Positions 12,051 to 22,499 of a stretch of DNA of 64,000 bases are shown in pieces. The notes under the pieces were generated by a model. That model ran no database searches. It was given only the letters and a program-made list of their open reading frames with translations, and was not told the origin of the DNA. How positions within the stretch are numbered: position 1 is the first letter of the stretch; each line of letters opens with the position of its first letter. Origin of the DNA: Gentiana macrophylla. Its lineage: Eukaryota; Streptophyta; Magnoliopsida; Gentianales; Gentianaceae. The position numbers and the translations under genes were made by a program. The DNA is taken from the NCBI GenBank assembly GCA_026214975.1, contig CM047808.1, positions 62,460,583 to 62,524,582 on the forward strand, written 5' to 3'.

Positions 12051-12072
12051 CTATAAGGGATCTTCAAATTTT

Positions 12073-13062
12073 ATGTCTAAAATTCTTGTGTTCAATGTTA
12101 ATGATTTTGAGGAATATAAAATAAGAATGTTGTCTCATCTTGCAGCAACTCATGAGGATTTGTTGGATGTTATCAATGATGGTTCAATCACGATTATGAT
12201 TTTAGAAACTATAGGTCCTAATCAAGGAGCTCAAATTGAAAAACCAAATATGGACTGGACTAAAGATGATAGGAGAAGAGAAAATCTTGATTATGGTACT
12301 AAGGATATGATTATGAAAACTATGGATAGCAACATGTTCATTAGAATCAAAGATTGAAAAACTGCAAAAAGCATGTGGGACAAACTGGCCCTAACCAATG
12401 AAGGCTCTGAGGCAAACAAGGAGAACAAACTGTCTATGGCAAAAAAGAAGTTTGAAAATTTCAAGATGAAGACTGGTGAATCCATTGACCAGATGGATAA
12501 CAGATTCTCATCCATTATCAGTGAACTACAACAACTTGGACACTCATATCCCCAAAATGAAGTGTGTCTAAAGATCTTGAGAAGTTTGTTAGAAAGATGG
12601 AGAATAATTACCTCAGTGCTCAAAGGCATATTGGATCTTGCTAAAACTGATAAACTATCACAGTTGAAGGCTCATGAATTTGAGTTAAACAATGAAGATG
12701 GTGCACCCGCAGAGCCACATAAGGCAAGTGCACTCGTTGCACCCCATCAGAGTAAACCAGCTGAATCTGCCATCAAAGAGACACAAGAGCTGAATGAGGA
12801 GGTTGCTTTATTAATAAGAAGATTTGATAGATTCAAGAAGAAGCGATACAAAGGAAGTTATTCAACAAAACACAAGTCTTCCACCAGCAACGACACCAAG
12901 AAAAAGATGATGAAATCAGTTGTTTCAACTGCAAAAAGAAAGGACACTATAAAGTTGACTGCCCTGAAGAGAATAAAGACAAAGATGAATAAAATAAAAG
13001 GCACAAATCTTCAGACAAGAAGAGGCACTCAAGTGATAAGAAGAAGAGTAGAAAAGCACTAA
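12073..13062 (+). pseudogene. Copia gag of element 3
   Basis: Gag capsid precursor of a SIRE-like element. The start at 12073 opens MSKILVFNVNDFEEYKIRML, a typical N-terminal copia gag block. A TGA at 12355 splits it, and it continues from 12361 (AKSMWDKLALTNEGSEANKENK, then the FENFKMKTGESIDQMDNRF block typical of the UBN2/gag family). The CCHC zinc knuckle CFNCKKKGHYKVDC lies at 12921-12962 but in another frame. A one-base loss in the A-run around 12900-12906 shifts the frame just before it, so the apparent ORF to 13062 has a false C-terminus. Downstream is the Ser/Asp-rich linker ending NDKACLCLMTKE. Confidence 0.88.
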
Positions 13063-14164
13063 AAGTTGAGACAAGCAGTGGAGAGGATGGTAGCACGGCA
13101 GAGTCATCTGACAGTGACTCATCTGCCAATGAAAGAACCAACTTAGGAAATGACAAAGCATGTTTATGTCTGATGACAAAGGAAATTGAAGAAACAAAGT
13201 TATTTTCTAGTGCATCCTCATTTAGTGCATCTATGTCTGACACTGCACAATCTTCTGTTTCCCTTCATAATTCCACTACACTAATTCAAAATCTCAGGAG
13301 TAAATATGAAGAAAACAAATGAATCATGAAATTCTAGAAGAATAATGTGAGAATCTAAGGAAGGAAAATAAAAGATTGAAAAAGGAACTAGATAAGCAAA
13401 AATCTGACTTAACTAGTAAAGAAAATTACTTGGCCGTTCAACAAGCATCAGATGATTAGTCATCTTGTACTGACAAACAAGTCAATAAGACCTCTTTACC
13501 AGCAGAGAATATTTCTACACCAGCTGAGGCAGTTGAAGTACCAGCTTACAAACCTCTATAAGGGCTCGGATCTAGATCTGGTCTTGGCTACAACAGTCAA
13601 GATGAGAAAAGACACAGTGGTCTGAATAATTCTAAATTAAGGGCCAGAACTAGTCATAAGTTTAGAAAAGGACAGACTATTGAATAAACTACTCGTCCTG
13701 CACCAGTGAAGTCAAGAACTAGTGCAGTAAAATAGTAGAGTAAATCATCTAACCCCCAGCATACTAAAGGCAAAGGCCTACTGAAAGGTAAGGAAAGACG
13801 TTACCCGTTAAAAGATGATCGGAATATTCCCTCACCCGCGTACTGAAGGAAACTAGCCCATAAACAGTCAACTGTATGTAGGAAAAACCAGCATAAACCT
13901 AACCCTGCATACAAAAGACAGTATGAACAATGGTCTCCACCTATATTCTAGAAGGTGAAACAAGATGCTAAGACACCAAAAGGTAGGAAAATTTATCAGA
14001 ATACTTTTAGTAAACAAATTACAAGTTATTCCGCCATGCCTTATACATATGAGGTTGATGATTTCAACGCACCAAGTAGAAGATCTTTTGGATATACACT
14101 TGGAGTATGAGGCATGACTGCTAACATGTGTGGACCCAAACAGTGTTGGGTACCTAAAAGTATT
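13063..14164 (+). pseudogene. Gag-protease linker region of element 3
   Basis: Continuation of the same polyprotein. SSGEDGSTAESSDSDSS followed by ACLCLMTKEIEETK is the acidic linker common after the zinc knuckle in SIRE-type copia elements, and a charged, probably coiled-coil stretch follows near 13340-13440. Several in-frame stops and shifts are visible. No separate gene is indicated. Confidence 0.6.
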
Positions 14165-14745
14165 TAATCTGTTTTGTAGGTTCTCTGGTACATAGACAGT
14201 GGATGTTCCAGATATATGACTGGTGACAAGGGATGGTTGACTGAATTTAAAGCTTTTGATGGCCCCAAAGTCACTTTTGGATGCAAAGAAAACCTTGGCA
14301 AGATTAAGGAAGAAGGAACAATGATGAAGAACAACCTGAAGATTCAGAATGTGGCATACATAAAGAGGGTGAACTTTAATCTACTAAGCATTATTCAATT
14401 ATGTGACAAAGGCTATAATATGCATTTCAGCAAAAAAATGTTACAAAGTAATTCACAAACAAACTAACACAGTTGTACTTGCAAGAAAAAGAGAGGACAA
14501 CATGTATGTGATAGATTGGAAGATAGCAAAAGTTGAAACATGTCTACTAGTGAAAAACAAGAAATCACCTAGTTGGATTTGGCACAAAAGACTACATCAT
14601 TTGAACTTCAAGACAATCAACAATCTAGCAAAAATAAAACTTATGGAAGGCCTACCTGAAATCACATTCAAGAAAGAAAGCCTATGTGATGCATGCCAAA
14701 TGGGAAAACAGATCAAGAGCTCATTCAAGGCAAAACAGCACTAGT
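14165..14745 (+). pseudogene. Copia protease and GAG-pre-integrase domain of element 3
   Basis: Aspartic protease relic: WYIDSGCSRYMTGDK carries the DSG active-site triplet, followed by NVAYIKRVNFNLLSIIQLCDKG. The GAG-pre-integrase domain follows in a shifted frame (14483-14744): WIWHKRLHHLNFKTINNLA and SLCDACQMGKQ supply the His/His/Cys/Cys zinc-binding residues of the integrase N-terminus. The frame changes between 14403 and 14467. Confidence 0.88.
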
Positions 14746-15460
14746 CAACACTGTTGCATATGGATTTATTTGGACCAGTCACACCAGTAAGTGTAAGTGG
14801 CAAAAAGTACACTCTTGTGGTGGTTGATGACTTTTCCAAATACACATGGACCATATTCAGAAATAAGAGAAAGAGACATTCAAAAAACAACCTGATCTAC
14901 TGAGAAGATTGCAAAATGAAAAGGAATTGAAGATCGTCAAGATTAGATTAGACAGAGGCACATAATTTCTAAATGAAGCAATAAGAACTTATTGTGAAGA
15001 AAATGAAGTGTTACACCAGCTATCTGCAGCAGGAACTCCACAAAAAAGTAGAGTACCAGAAAGGAGAAATAGAACTCTAAAAGAGGCTGTCAGAACAATG
15101 AGAGTAGAAGCAGACCTACCAAAAAGATTTTGGGCTGAAGCATCAAATACAGAATGCTACACATAAAACAGATCAATTATCAATAAACACCATGTCAAAA
15201 CACCCTATGAAGTGTGGAATGGAAGAAGACGAAAAATATCTCACTTACACATGTTTGGAGCTAAATGTTTTGTCTTAAACAGGAATCAGTTACACACTTT
15301 TGACGAAAAAGCTAATGAAGAAATTTTTATGGGATACTCTGACACCACCAAAGCTTTCAGTGTGTTAAACAAAAGAACCTTGGTGATTTAAGAATCAATT
15401 CATGTAGTGTTTGATGAACCAAACACAAGCTGTGAAGATCTACACATTACAGAAGAAATA
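14746..15460 (+). pseudogene. Copia integrase core of element 3
   Basis: Catalytic core relic. LLHMDLFGPVTPVS and YTLVVVDDFSKYTW carry the first Asp region. The RLDRGT block near 14945 is the second, and the third acid is in ERRNRTLKEAVRTM near 15060. Frameshifts and stops are frequent from 14880 on, including a stop in place of the residue after RGT. The C-terminal part continues with SHLHMFGAKCFVLN near 15240. Clearly non-functional. Confidence 0.8.
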
Positions 15461-16440
15461 GAGACAAGAAAACATGAATCTGGACCAGCTTATATAGATG
15501 CAGAAACACCAACTGCACTACTGGATAAAGCAGCTGACAAACAAGAAGATATACCAGTTGATACAACAGCAGAGGCAGTAGCATAGACATAACTCCAACC
15601 TGATGTCAACTGGCTTAGAGATCATCCAGATGATTAAGTTACTAGAGATGTACATTAAGGTGTAAGAACAAAAAGACAATTATAGAGCATGTTAACTTGT
15701 TTTCTGTCACAGGTTGAACCCATGACAATAGATAAATCAATACAAGATGCTGACTGGATCACATCAATGCAAGAAGAACTCAATGAGTTTGAAGGAAATG
15801 AAGTTAGGGAACTAATAAATGAACCAGATATGGCAAATGTCATTGGAACAAAATAGGTATTCAAAACAAGATGGATGAACAAGGAGCAATTGTCAGAAAC
15901 AAGGATAGACTGGTAGCAAAAGGATACTCATAAGAAGAAGGCATAGATTATGATGGAACATTTGCACCAGTAGCAAGATTGGGAGCAATTAGGCTGTTTC
16001 TAGCATTTGCAACTCACAAAGACTTCAAACTCTCTATCAAATGGATATGAAAAGTGCATTTCTAAATTTACTATTAGAAGAAGAAGTATATGTGGAGCAA
16101 CCCCTTGGATTTCAAGTTAAAGGAAAAGAAGACAATGTATACAAACTCAAGAAAGCCCTATATGGACTCAAACAAGCACCCAGAGCATGGTATGAGACAC
16201 TATCACAGTTCCTGATAAATAATGGATTTAGCAAAGGCACAATAGACAAGACACTTTTCAAATTACAAGGTGGATCAAACACATTACTAGTTCAGATATA
16301 TGTGGATGATATCATATTTGGATCAGAAGATGAAAAACTATGTGAAAAGTTTGCAAATTTGATGAAGAGCAAATTCTAGATGAGTGTGATGGGATAAATC
16401 AACTTCTTCCTTGGATTACATGTGAAACAGATGAAAGATG
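15461..16440 (+). pseudogene. Copia reverse transcriptase of element 3
   Basis: The RT begins after a variable linker; AWITSMQEELNEFEGNEV-like sequence is near 15750. The best ORF (16041-16379) shows MDMKSAFLN, EEVYVEQPLGFQV, YKLKKALYGLKQAPRAWYE and the catalytic block LLVQIYVDDIIFGS with both Asp residues kept. It then stops after LMKSKF. Earlier parts contain several stops (for example near 15856 and 15931). Confidence 0.9.
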
Positions 16441-17254
16441 GAATATTCATTAATCAAGACAAGTATACAAAGGACTTGATAAACAATTATGGTATGGACA
16501 GAAATGGAACATCATGATCACCAATGTGTACAAGAGTCATTCTTGGAAAAGATGAAAAGGGAAAGGATGTGGATCAAAATTTGTACAGAGGCATAATTGG
16601 ATCACTACTCTACTTAACTCCCAAAGAACCAGATATAGTAATTATAGTAGGAGTATGTTCAAGATTCCAATCACAACGAAAGGAATCTCACTTACTATAA
16701 GCCAAGAGAATAATCAATTATTTGAAGCACACACAATGAATGTTGGAATTTGGTATCCAAAAGATGGAGGATTCAAGCTGATATCCTATTCAGATTCAGA
16801 TTATACATGATGTAAAGTTGATAAAATAAGCACTTCTTGAACTTGTCAGATGCTAGGCAGCATACTAGTATCATGGTTTAGTAAAAAGTAGAACTCAATA
16901 TCTAGTTCAACAGCTAAAGTAGAATATATAGCAGCAAGCCGGTGTTGTGGATAAGATAGCAGCTAAGAGATTATGGAATAGTGGAAAAGACAATCCCTAT
17001 TATGTGTCATAACAAAAGTGCAATATCAATTACAAAGAATCTTGTACTTCACTCAAGAACAAAGCATATTGATGTAGGGCATCATTTTATCAGAGATCAT
17101 ATTGAAAAAGGATATTTAGTCTTGAAGTATGTATCCACTGAAGATCAATTAGCTGATATATTCACTAAACCACTTAGTCATAAATTTTTTTCAAATTATG
17201 AACTGAGTTGGGAATTATTGAAATTGACTAAGTTAAATGGAGCAGCTAACTAAA
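16441..17254 (+). pseudogene. Copia RT end and RNase H of element 3
   Basis: Continues with IIGSLLYLTPKEPDIV, the RT/RNase H connection, then RNase H pieces. The last ORF (16981-17253) holds NKSAISITKNLVLHSRTKHIDVGHHFI and STEDQLADIFTKPLSHKF, the canonical polyprotein end. Stops near 16698 and 16810 and a shift near 16955 break the frame. The stop at 17251 is probably close to the natural pol end. Confidence 0.9.
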
Positions 17255-17842
17255 GTAACCTGCTGAGTGACTTCACCAGCTGATTGAACCTTTGCCGTTT
17301 TTGGTGAGCTCACTTGGCTGGTCAATCACTGGTACCAGCGGAGTCCACTTAATTGGTTGTTAGGAATAGTTGTTTTGATGAAGCATCTCAGTAAAAAAAT
17401 ACCAGTTAAAAGACTTGACCAGCCGAGTAACCAGTCAAGTCACTCAACCACTCAACAAAATCAGTGAAGTGGCCAGTGAAGCGAAGTGTGAAATGAATCA
17501 ATCATTTATACATGTGGAAAAACAAAAAGATTATGGAGCATTTATTCTGGAGAATACACACGTGAATATTACATATTTTAATCAGACACAAGGATTAAAA
17601 TATAGAGTTATTTTTTTGAAAAGAATGAATGACGGCAACGCCTCGATTATCGGGATTTATCTATCTTCTATTGATCCACTCTTCCACTACCCTCAATAAC
17701 CGTGATTTATAGACACAAAATCATGCCATTACTCCACTAAATCCTTCTATATTCATTCCTGTTCACACTACAAATTCCTCTCTATATAAACAACACTTAT
17801 ACATTTTCACAATAATCTTTACGCTCTCTTTGCAATTTCAGG
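17255..17842 (+). other. Spacer between pol and the 3' ORF of element 3
   Basis: Counterpart of 301-924. It has many short CCAGT/ACTGG-like motifs and ends with the conserved TATA-containing block. The conserved match stops near 17842, where unrelated sequence begins. Confidence 0.6.
17782..17791 (+). promoter_or_regulatory. Possible internal TATA box upstream of the 3' ORF (element 3)
   Basis: CTATATAAAC, same motif and same downstream blocks as at 805-814. In this copy an insertion at about 17843-18464 now separates it from the ORF. Confidence 0.4.
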
Positions 17843-18464
17843 TCAATGTCAGCATTGAGAAATGTCGGAAAAGTGTCTTGAAGGTAGAATCACACGTGAG
17901 AGCCCCAAAACTAGATTTTTAGCTTAGTCAACTTGACTTGTTGACTTGTCTGGCGGCTAGAAGAGACTAAACCACCAAAGCCTAACTCGTCATACTAAGA
18001 CTCCTTGAATGGAGCTCGAAGGTCCTCAAATGGAGTGTACTTTGATTATTAGACCTGCAATAGGTGTAAACCACTTCGGAGGTCCCCTCGGTTGATGGCC
18101 CAGAAAGAACGTATTAGAAGAATAGCATGATTTTAGATACAACACGACGCCCGGTCCTAATGAGAGATGACCTTAAAGGGGTCTCAAAGCGGAGATTCTG
18201 CTTAGGATTGAAATCACATGATGCATAGATATTACCGACGATCTGCCGGGGGCGATTCCTATTTCTATCTTTATGTTCTGAGTGCTGCACTTCCGCATCG
18301 AATTCTGTCGTTAGGGAAAGAGCTCCGTGGAAGGCCCGATCGTGGCAACTTGTTCTTTTCCATAGATTCTGATTCCAGAACAGTGTTTGGGTTCCTATGC
18401 CGCCACGTTTCCCGGTCCTTTTCTTTTAGTGCTTCGACCCGAAGTGATAGCTTCTAGCTAGTTC
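17843..18464. other. About 620-bp insertion of unknown origin
   Basis: Absent from the matching position of element 1. The second half (about 18230-18455) is visibly richer in G+C than the AT-rich elements around it and contains an open frame (18218-18457) with no recognised domain. Its texture recalls plant organellar, especially mitochondrial, DNA, but this is an impression only. No terminal repeats or target duplication could be defined. Confidence 0.4.
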
Positions 18465-18465
18465 A

Positions 18466-18822
18466 GTGGATAAGATGGCTGTGCTCCAGCTCACTCCAGC
18501 TTACTCTCAAATTTCTGCAATTGCCTCATCTGCTTCTAAACCTCTCACTGCAAAACAATATGAAGACATCATAGCCACTGGGTCTTTCTTTAGACCTATG
18601 CATTATCTGAGATTGTGTGAGAGCAATGCTCAAGAACAAAAATTGGTAGCCGGATGTGAAAAACTAGAGATAATGAATTTCCTGAATCCACCCTTTAAAG
18701 CTATATGCTATGAGAATCTGATCACATTTTGGAAGAATGCCAAGTTTGTGGAAGGACGCATCACTGAGGATGCTCAATTCATAAATGACAAGATTACCAC
18801 GACAGTTAGTGGGAAGGAACTA
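18466..18822 (+). pseudogene. 3' ORF of element 3, 5' part before the chromovirus insertion
   Basis: Begins MDKMAVLQLTPAYSQISA; the ATG at 18475 (MAVLQL) may be the real start. It contains the LITFWKNAKFVEGRITED block that matches element 2. The frame is open up to the insertion point: VSGKEL is cut after GGAACTA and resumes at 35401 as LVMTADLLHQHLKL. This is therefore the N-terminal part of a gene split by the 16.6-kb array. It is the best-preserved N-terminus of the three 3' ORFs here. Function unknown. Confidence 0.7.
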
Positions 18823-20915
18823 TGTAACGCCCCGTTCCCGGACACCGAGTCCTTATCCGGAAAAGGAACGTTCGGCATGTATAAAATAAAAATAATTTCA
18901 CTTTATATGCAAGCCTCTACTACGTCGTATCAAAAATAAGCAAACGGAAGCAAAAGACTCGGGTATAAAAATTTCCAAACATCCAAGAATAGAAACAACA
19001 TCTAAAGGTGGAAATATAACTTATTACATTCAAGGAAAATACGATATCCAAAGGAAATGTAACGGTACTACACGTCTCGAAAGACCAAAAGTCTAAACCA
19101 ACAGTACTAAGAACAGTCTAACAAATGAATGACAAAAATAAATAAATGTAAAGTCTTCAATGCGGCGTCTTCAAACGTCATCATCGAACTCCTCCTCGTA
19201 ACCATTATCGACATGTTCATCTTCTCATCCCCAAACACATAGAAAACATGCATTTGAGGTAAGTACAACGTACTTAATAAGAAAGAGAAGCTATGATAAC
19301 AATCACAATTTATAAAGAAAAGATAATTAAAAGTTTAGTTGTTTATGTATGACCGACTCAATCTAGGGTTCATTTCATGTCCATCAACGCGAATTGACTA
19401 AACGTTTCTACTTAACTTATCTTTGTTACAACCGCACTCAAGGGCACTACGCGTATCCACATTTGGGACACTCTTGGCAACATATTAGTGGATCACACCA
19501 ATATCCACGGAGTCTAGAATAGGTAAACTCCGATAGTACGTGCACCTCAGTGGAGTCCCCCGAACTTGTGGTTTTTTTGACCTATGGGTTCTTCTACCTT
19601 CAGAGATTGCACACACATCGCGATATAGACTGGTGCCTATCCAAGAGAGACATGTTTTTAATCTTTTACTAGTCAAGTACGTATTTATTAGAATGATTAA
19701 CTAACCACCTAAGTGTTTTCAATTAATCTCCCTCACATTTACTACTCTCTTCCTAGACCACTAGACATTAACACGGCCTAGCAATTACACAGACATTGAT
19801 GAATACTAATTCATCAAAGCACAAGCCTATCATGCTCTTCAGATGGATCCGAACTTCAACTCCCTTTAAGAGTACATTCGGTGTTTTAACTGAACGAATC
19901 AGAAGCTCAATTCAGGCTTGTTTATGTTTATACAATGTTATCATATCACAAATTAAGAGTTTAAAACAATAATAACATGATTATGAAGCCCGAAACCAAG
20001 CTGAAAAGATAAAACAGTAAAAACTAGGTAAAACAGGTCAAACGCCCATTTGACATCCTATGGATGCCCGTTCGTAAGCGAACGCCCGTCCACTAACCCT
20101 AGACGCCCGTCCGTAAAAAATAGCTACATCCTGAATCAAAAGTCTATCCTCAAATGCCAGTCTGCCTTGTGCAAACGCCCGTTTGAGCTACTAGGGTCGC
20201 GAACGCCCGTTTGCCTATTGCAAATGCCCGTTCGCCTGGGTTTTTCCCAAAATGCTAAATCTTCAAAACACGATTTCGGAACCGTTTCTAACCTAATTAA
20301 CCCCAAATTAAGCACAGTAAATGTAGGAAACATATCTAAACATCTATGATCCTTTGATCAACGAAAAAGCACATCTTTCTTGCATCTACACATTATAAAA
20401 CATGATCTAAACTTTACGAATCATAATCGAGATCATAGGAAGAGTCTCTTACCTATTTGCAGCCAAAAAACTAGATTCAAAAGCATCTAAAAAACTGCTG
20501 CACTTCCCTCAAACCGATATCCAAATGATGTGCTTCTCACAACGGTTTCAATTCTCTCATCCGATCTGAGAACGATCAAGAAACGCTTCAGATATCGTGA
20601 AAAATATCTTGGACCCTTTCATCCTCCAAGTTGCGTAGAGAAGAGGTGAAAAAACTGATTTCTGATTTTGTGTTTAGGTTATGGGATTAATGTGTATTAA
20701 TTTCCTTAAATACCAATTTCCAATTAAATCCATTTTTTCCATAAACACCCTTAATTACCAAAATCAGAATAATCCCTTTAAATCACATACATATTTCGAA
20801 AATATATATATATATAATCAATTAAATTCTTAACTCCCATAAAAGAAAAGAAATAATAATATTTCATTTTCGTAAAATGACACGTCTGCCCTTTCCCGAA
20901 AATCGAAATATTACA
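18823..20915 (-). mobile_element. Left LTR (3' LTR of unit A)
   Basis: Starts TGTAACGCCCCG and ends ATATTACA on the plus strand (2093 bases), so the element ends TG...CA are intact. It is followed by the polypurine tract of unit A. It contains the GCCCGTT short-motif array at 20041-20241. Confidence 0.93.
20041..20241. repeat. Degenerate ACGCCCGTTCG motif array in the left LTR
   Basis: About ten loosely spaced copies of an ACGCCCGTTYG-like motif. The same array is in the middle LTR (about 27268-27482) and right LTR (about 34523-34723). The middle copy has one extra unit of about 21 bases, evidence of slippage. Confidence 0.65.
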
Positions 20916-20928
20916 TTCCTCCCCACTT
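20916..20928 (-). promoter_or_regulatory. Polypurine tract of unit A
   Basis: Minus strand AAGTGGGGAGGAA directly upstream of the 3' LTR. Confidence 0.8.
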
Positions 20929-20931
20929 AAA

Positions 20932-20949
20932 AGGAGTTTCGTCCTCGAA
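20932..20949 (-). promoter_or_regulatory. Conserved 18-base hairpin-like block next to the PPT (unit A)
   Basis: Minus strand TTCGAGGACGAAACTCCT, with self-complementary TTCG...CGAA. The identical 18 bases occur at 28174-28191, 43965-43982 and 56051-56068. Confidence 0.6.
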
Positions 20950-20950
20950 A

Positions 20951-22499
20951 CTAGAACATACCCGGTAAATCCACGAACTCTTAGAATTCACTGATCATAT
21001 CATCTTCAACTTCCCAGGTTGCCTCCTCGGGGGAATGATTGCTCCACTGAACCAAAACCAATGGGATCATCCGTCTCTTAATCATCTTTTCCTTCCTGTC
21101 CAAAATCTCGATCGGTCTCTCATCATAAGCAAGATTGTCTTATAGAATTTCCGGATCAATTGTAGTTTCAACATCATTCTTCGTCAGACACTACTTCAAC
21201 ATTGAAACGTGAAACACACTATGGACCCTTGACATCGATTTTGGTAACCTAAGCTTGTAAGCCAACGGTCCAATCCTTTCCAGAATTTCAAACGGTCCAA
21301 CATACCTTGGACTTAGCTTTCCCTTTTGTCCAAAGCGTTTCACTCCGTTTATCGGTGAAGCTCGTAGATACACTTTATCACCGACTTCAAACTCAAGCGG
21401 TCTTTTTCTAACGTTTGCCCAACTTTTCTGCCTGTCTTGAGCTGCCTTCAGATTCTTTTTAACCAACTGGACCCTTTCCTTAGCTTGTTCAACCCATTTC
21501 TGGCCCTGTGATCTGCCTTTCCGCGACTTTATCCGAAAACAGTGGCGTTCGACATTTTCTTCCATACAACGCTTCAAACGGCGGCATGCCTATACTTGCA
21601 TGATAACTATTGTTGTAGGCAAACTCTGCTACCGGTAGGTAATCATCCCATGATCCACCTACTTCCAAAACACAAGCTCTTAGCATGTTCTCGAGTGTTT
21701 GGATGGTTCTCTCAGATTGTCCATCTGTCTGAGGATGAAAGGCAGTACTCAAATCTAACTTGGTTCCAAAAGCTGCTTGTAAGCTCTTCCAAAACCAACT
21801 GACGAACCTCGAATCACGATCCGAAACTATCGAGATAGGAACTCCGTGTAACTTCACTATATTATCCATGTATAGGGTCGTCATCTTCTTCAAGGGCATA
21901 TCAACCTTATACGGTAAGAAATGGGCAGATTTGGTCAACCTGTCCACGATTACCCAAATCGCATCATGTCCACCTCTTGTCCTTGGTAAGACAGTGATGA
22001 AGTCCATTGTGATCTTATCCCATTTCCATTCAGGGATATCCAATGGCTTAAGCATTCCTCCTGGTCTTCTGTGTTCTGCCTTAACTTTTTGACAAATGTC
22101 ACACTCTACCACGAACTTGGCTATTTCCAACTTCATCGAGGGCCACCAAAACTTTTCTTTCAAGTCCCGATACATCTTAGTAGCACCTAGATGAACTGCA
22201 AAAGCAATCCTATATGCCTCTTCCATCACTATCTGTCTTCAGTCACCAACATTAGGCACACACAAACTATCCTGGTACCAAAGGTTTCCATTCTTGTCTA
22301 ACACATAACCCACTGTAGGCTTCTCTCTAGCAACTCGCTTCAGATCGACCAAAACCGGGTCTTCGTCTTGCTTTTCCCGAATATCATCCATCAACTCTGA
22401 CCTTGCTAACAACGGCGCCACAAACTGTCGATCCGCAATCTGATCAAACCAGCTGGCTTCCAGCCCATCTAACCTTTCGGCCACATCTTCGACGCTTGA
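20951..22499 (-). pseudogene. Chromovirus integrase with chromodomain-like tail (unit A)
   Basis: Integrase joins element DNA to the host. The N-terminal zinc-finger relic EEAYRIAFAVHLGATKMYRDL...CDICQKVKAEH has Tyr where unit B has His. The catalytic acids are in WDKITMDFI, SIVSDRDSRF and DGQSERTIQTLE. The C-terminal part has GKLSPRYVGPFEILERIG and then a chromodomain-like tail: ERPIEILDRKEKMIKRR, VLVQWSNHSPEEATWE. The pol stop is at 20951-20953. Lesions: stops near 22236, 21190 and 21138 and one just before FVDLPGMF, plus a frameshift near 21495 that is identical in unit B. Chromodomain tails are thought to steer chromoviruses toward heterochromatin. Confidence 0.92.

Noticed and set aside
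11874..12056. Ile/Tyr-rich ORF
   Set aside because: Translation of the (TA)n tract in the leader.
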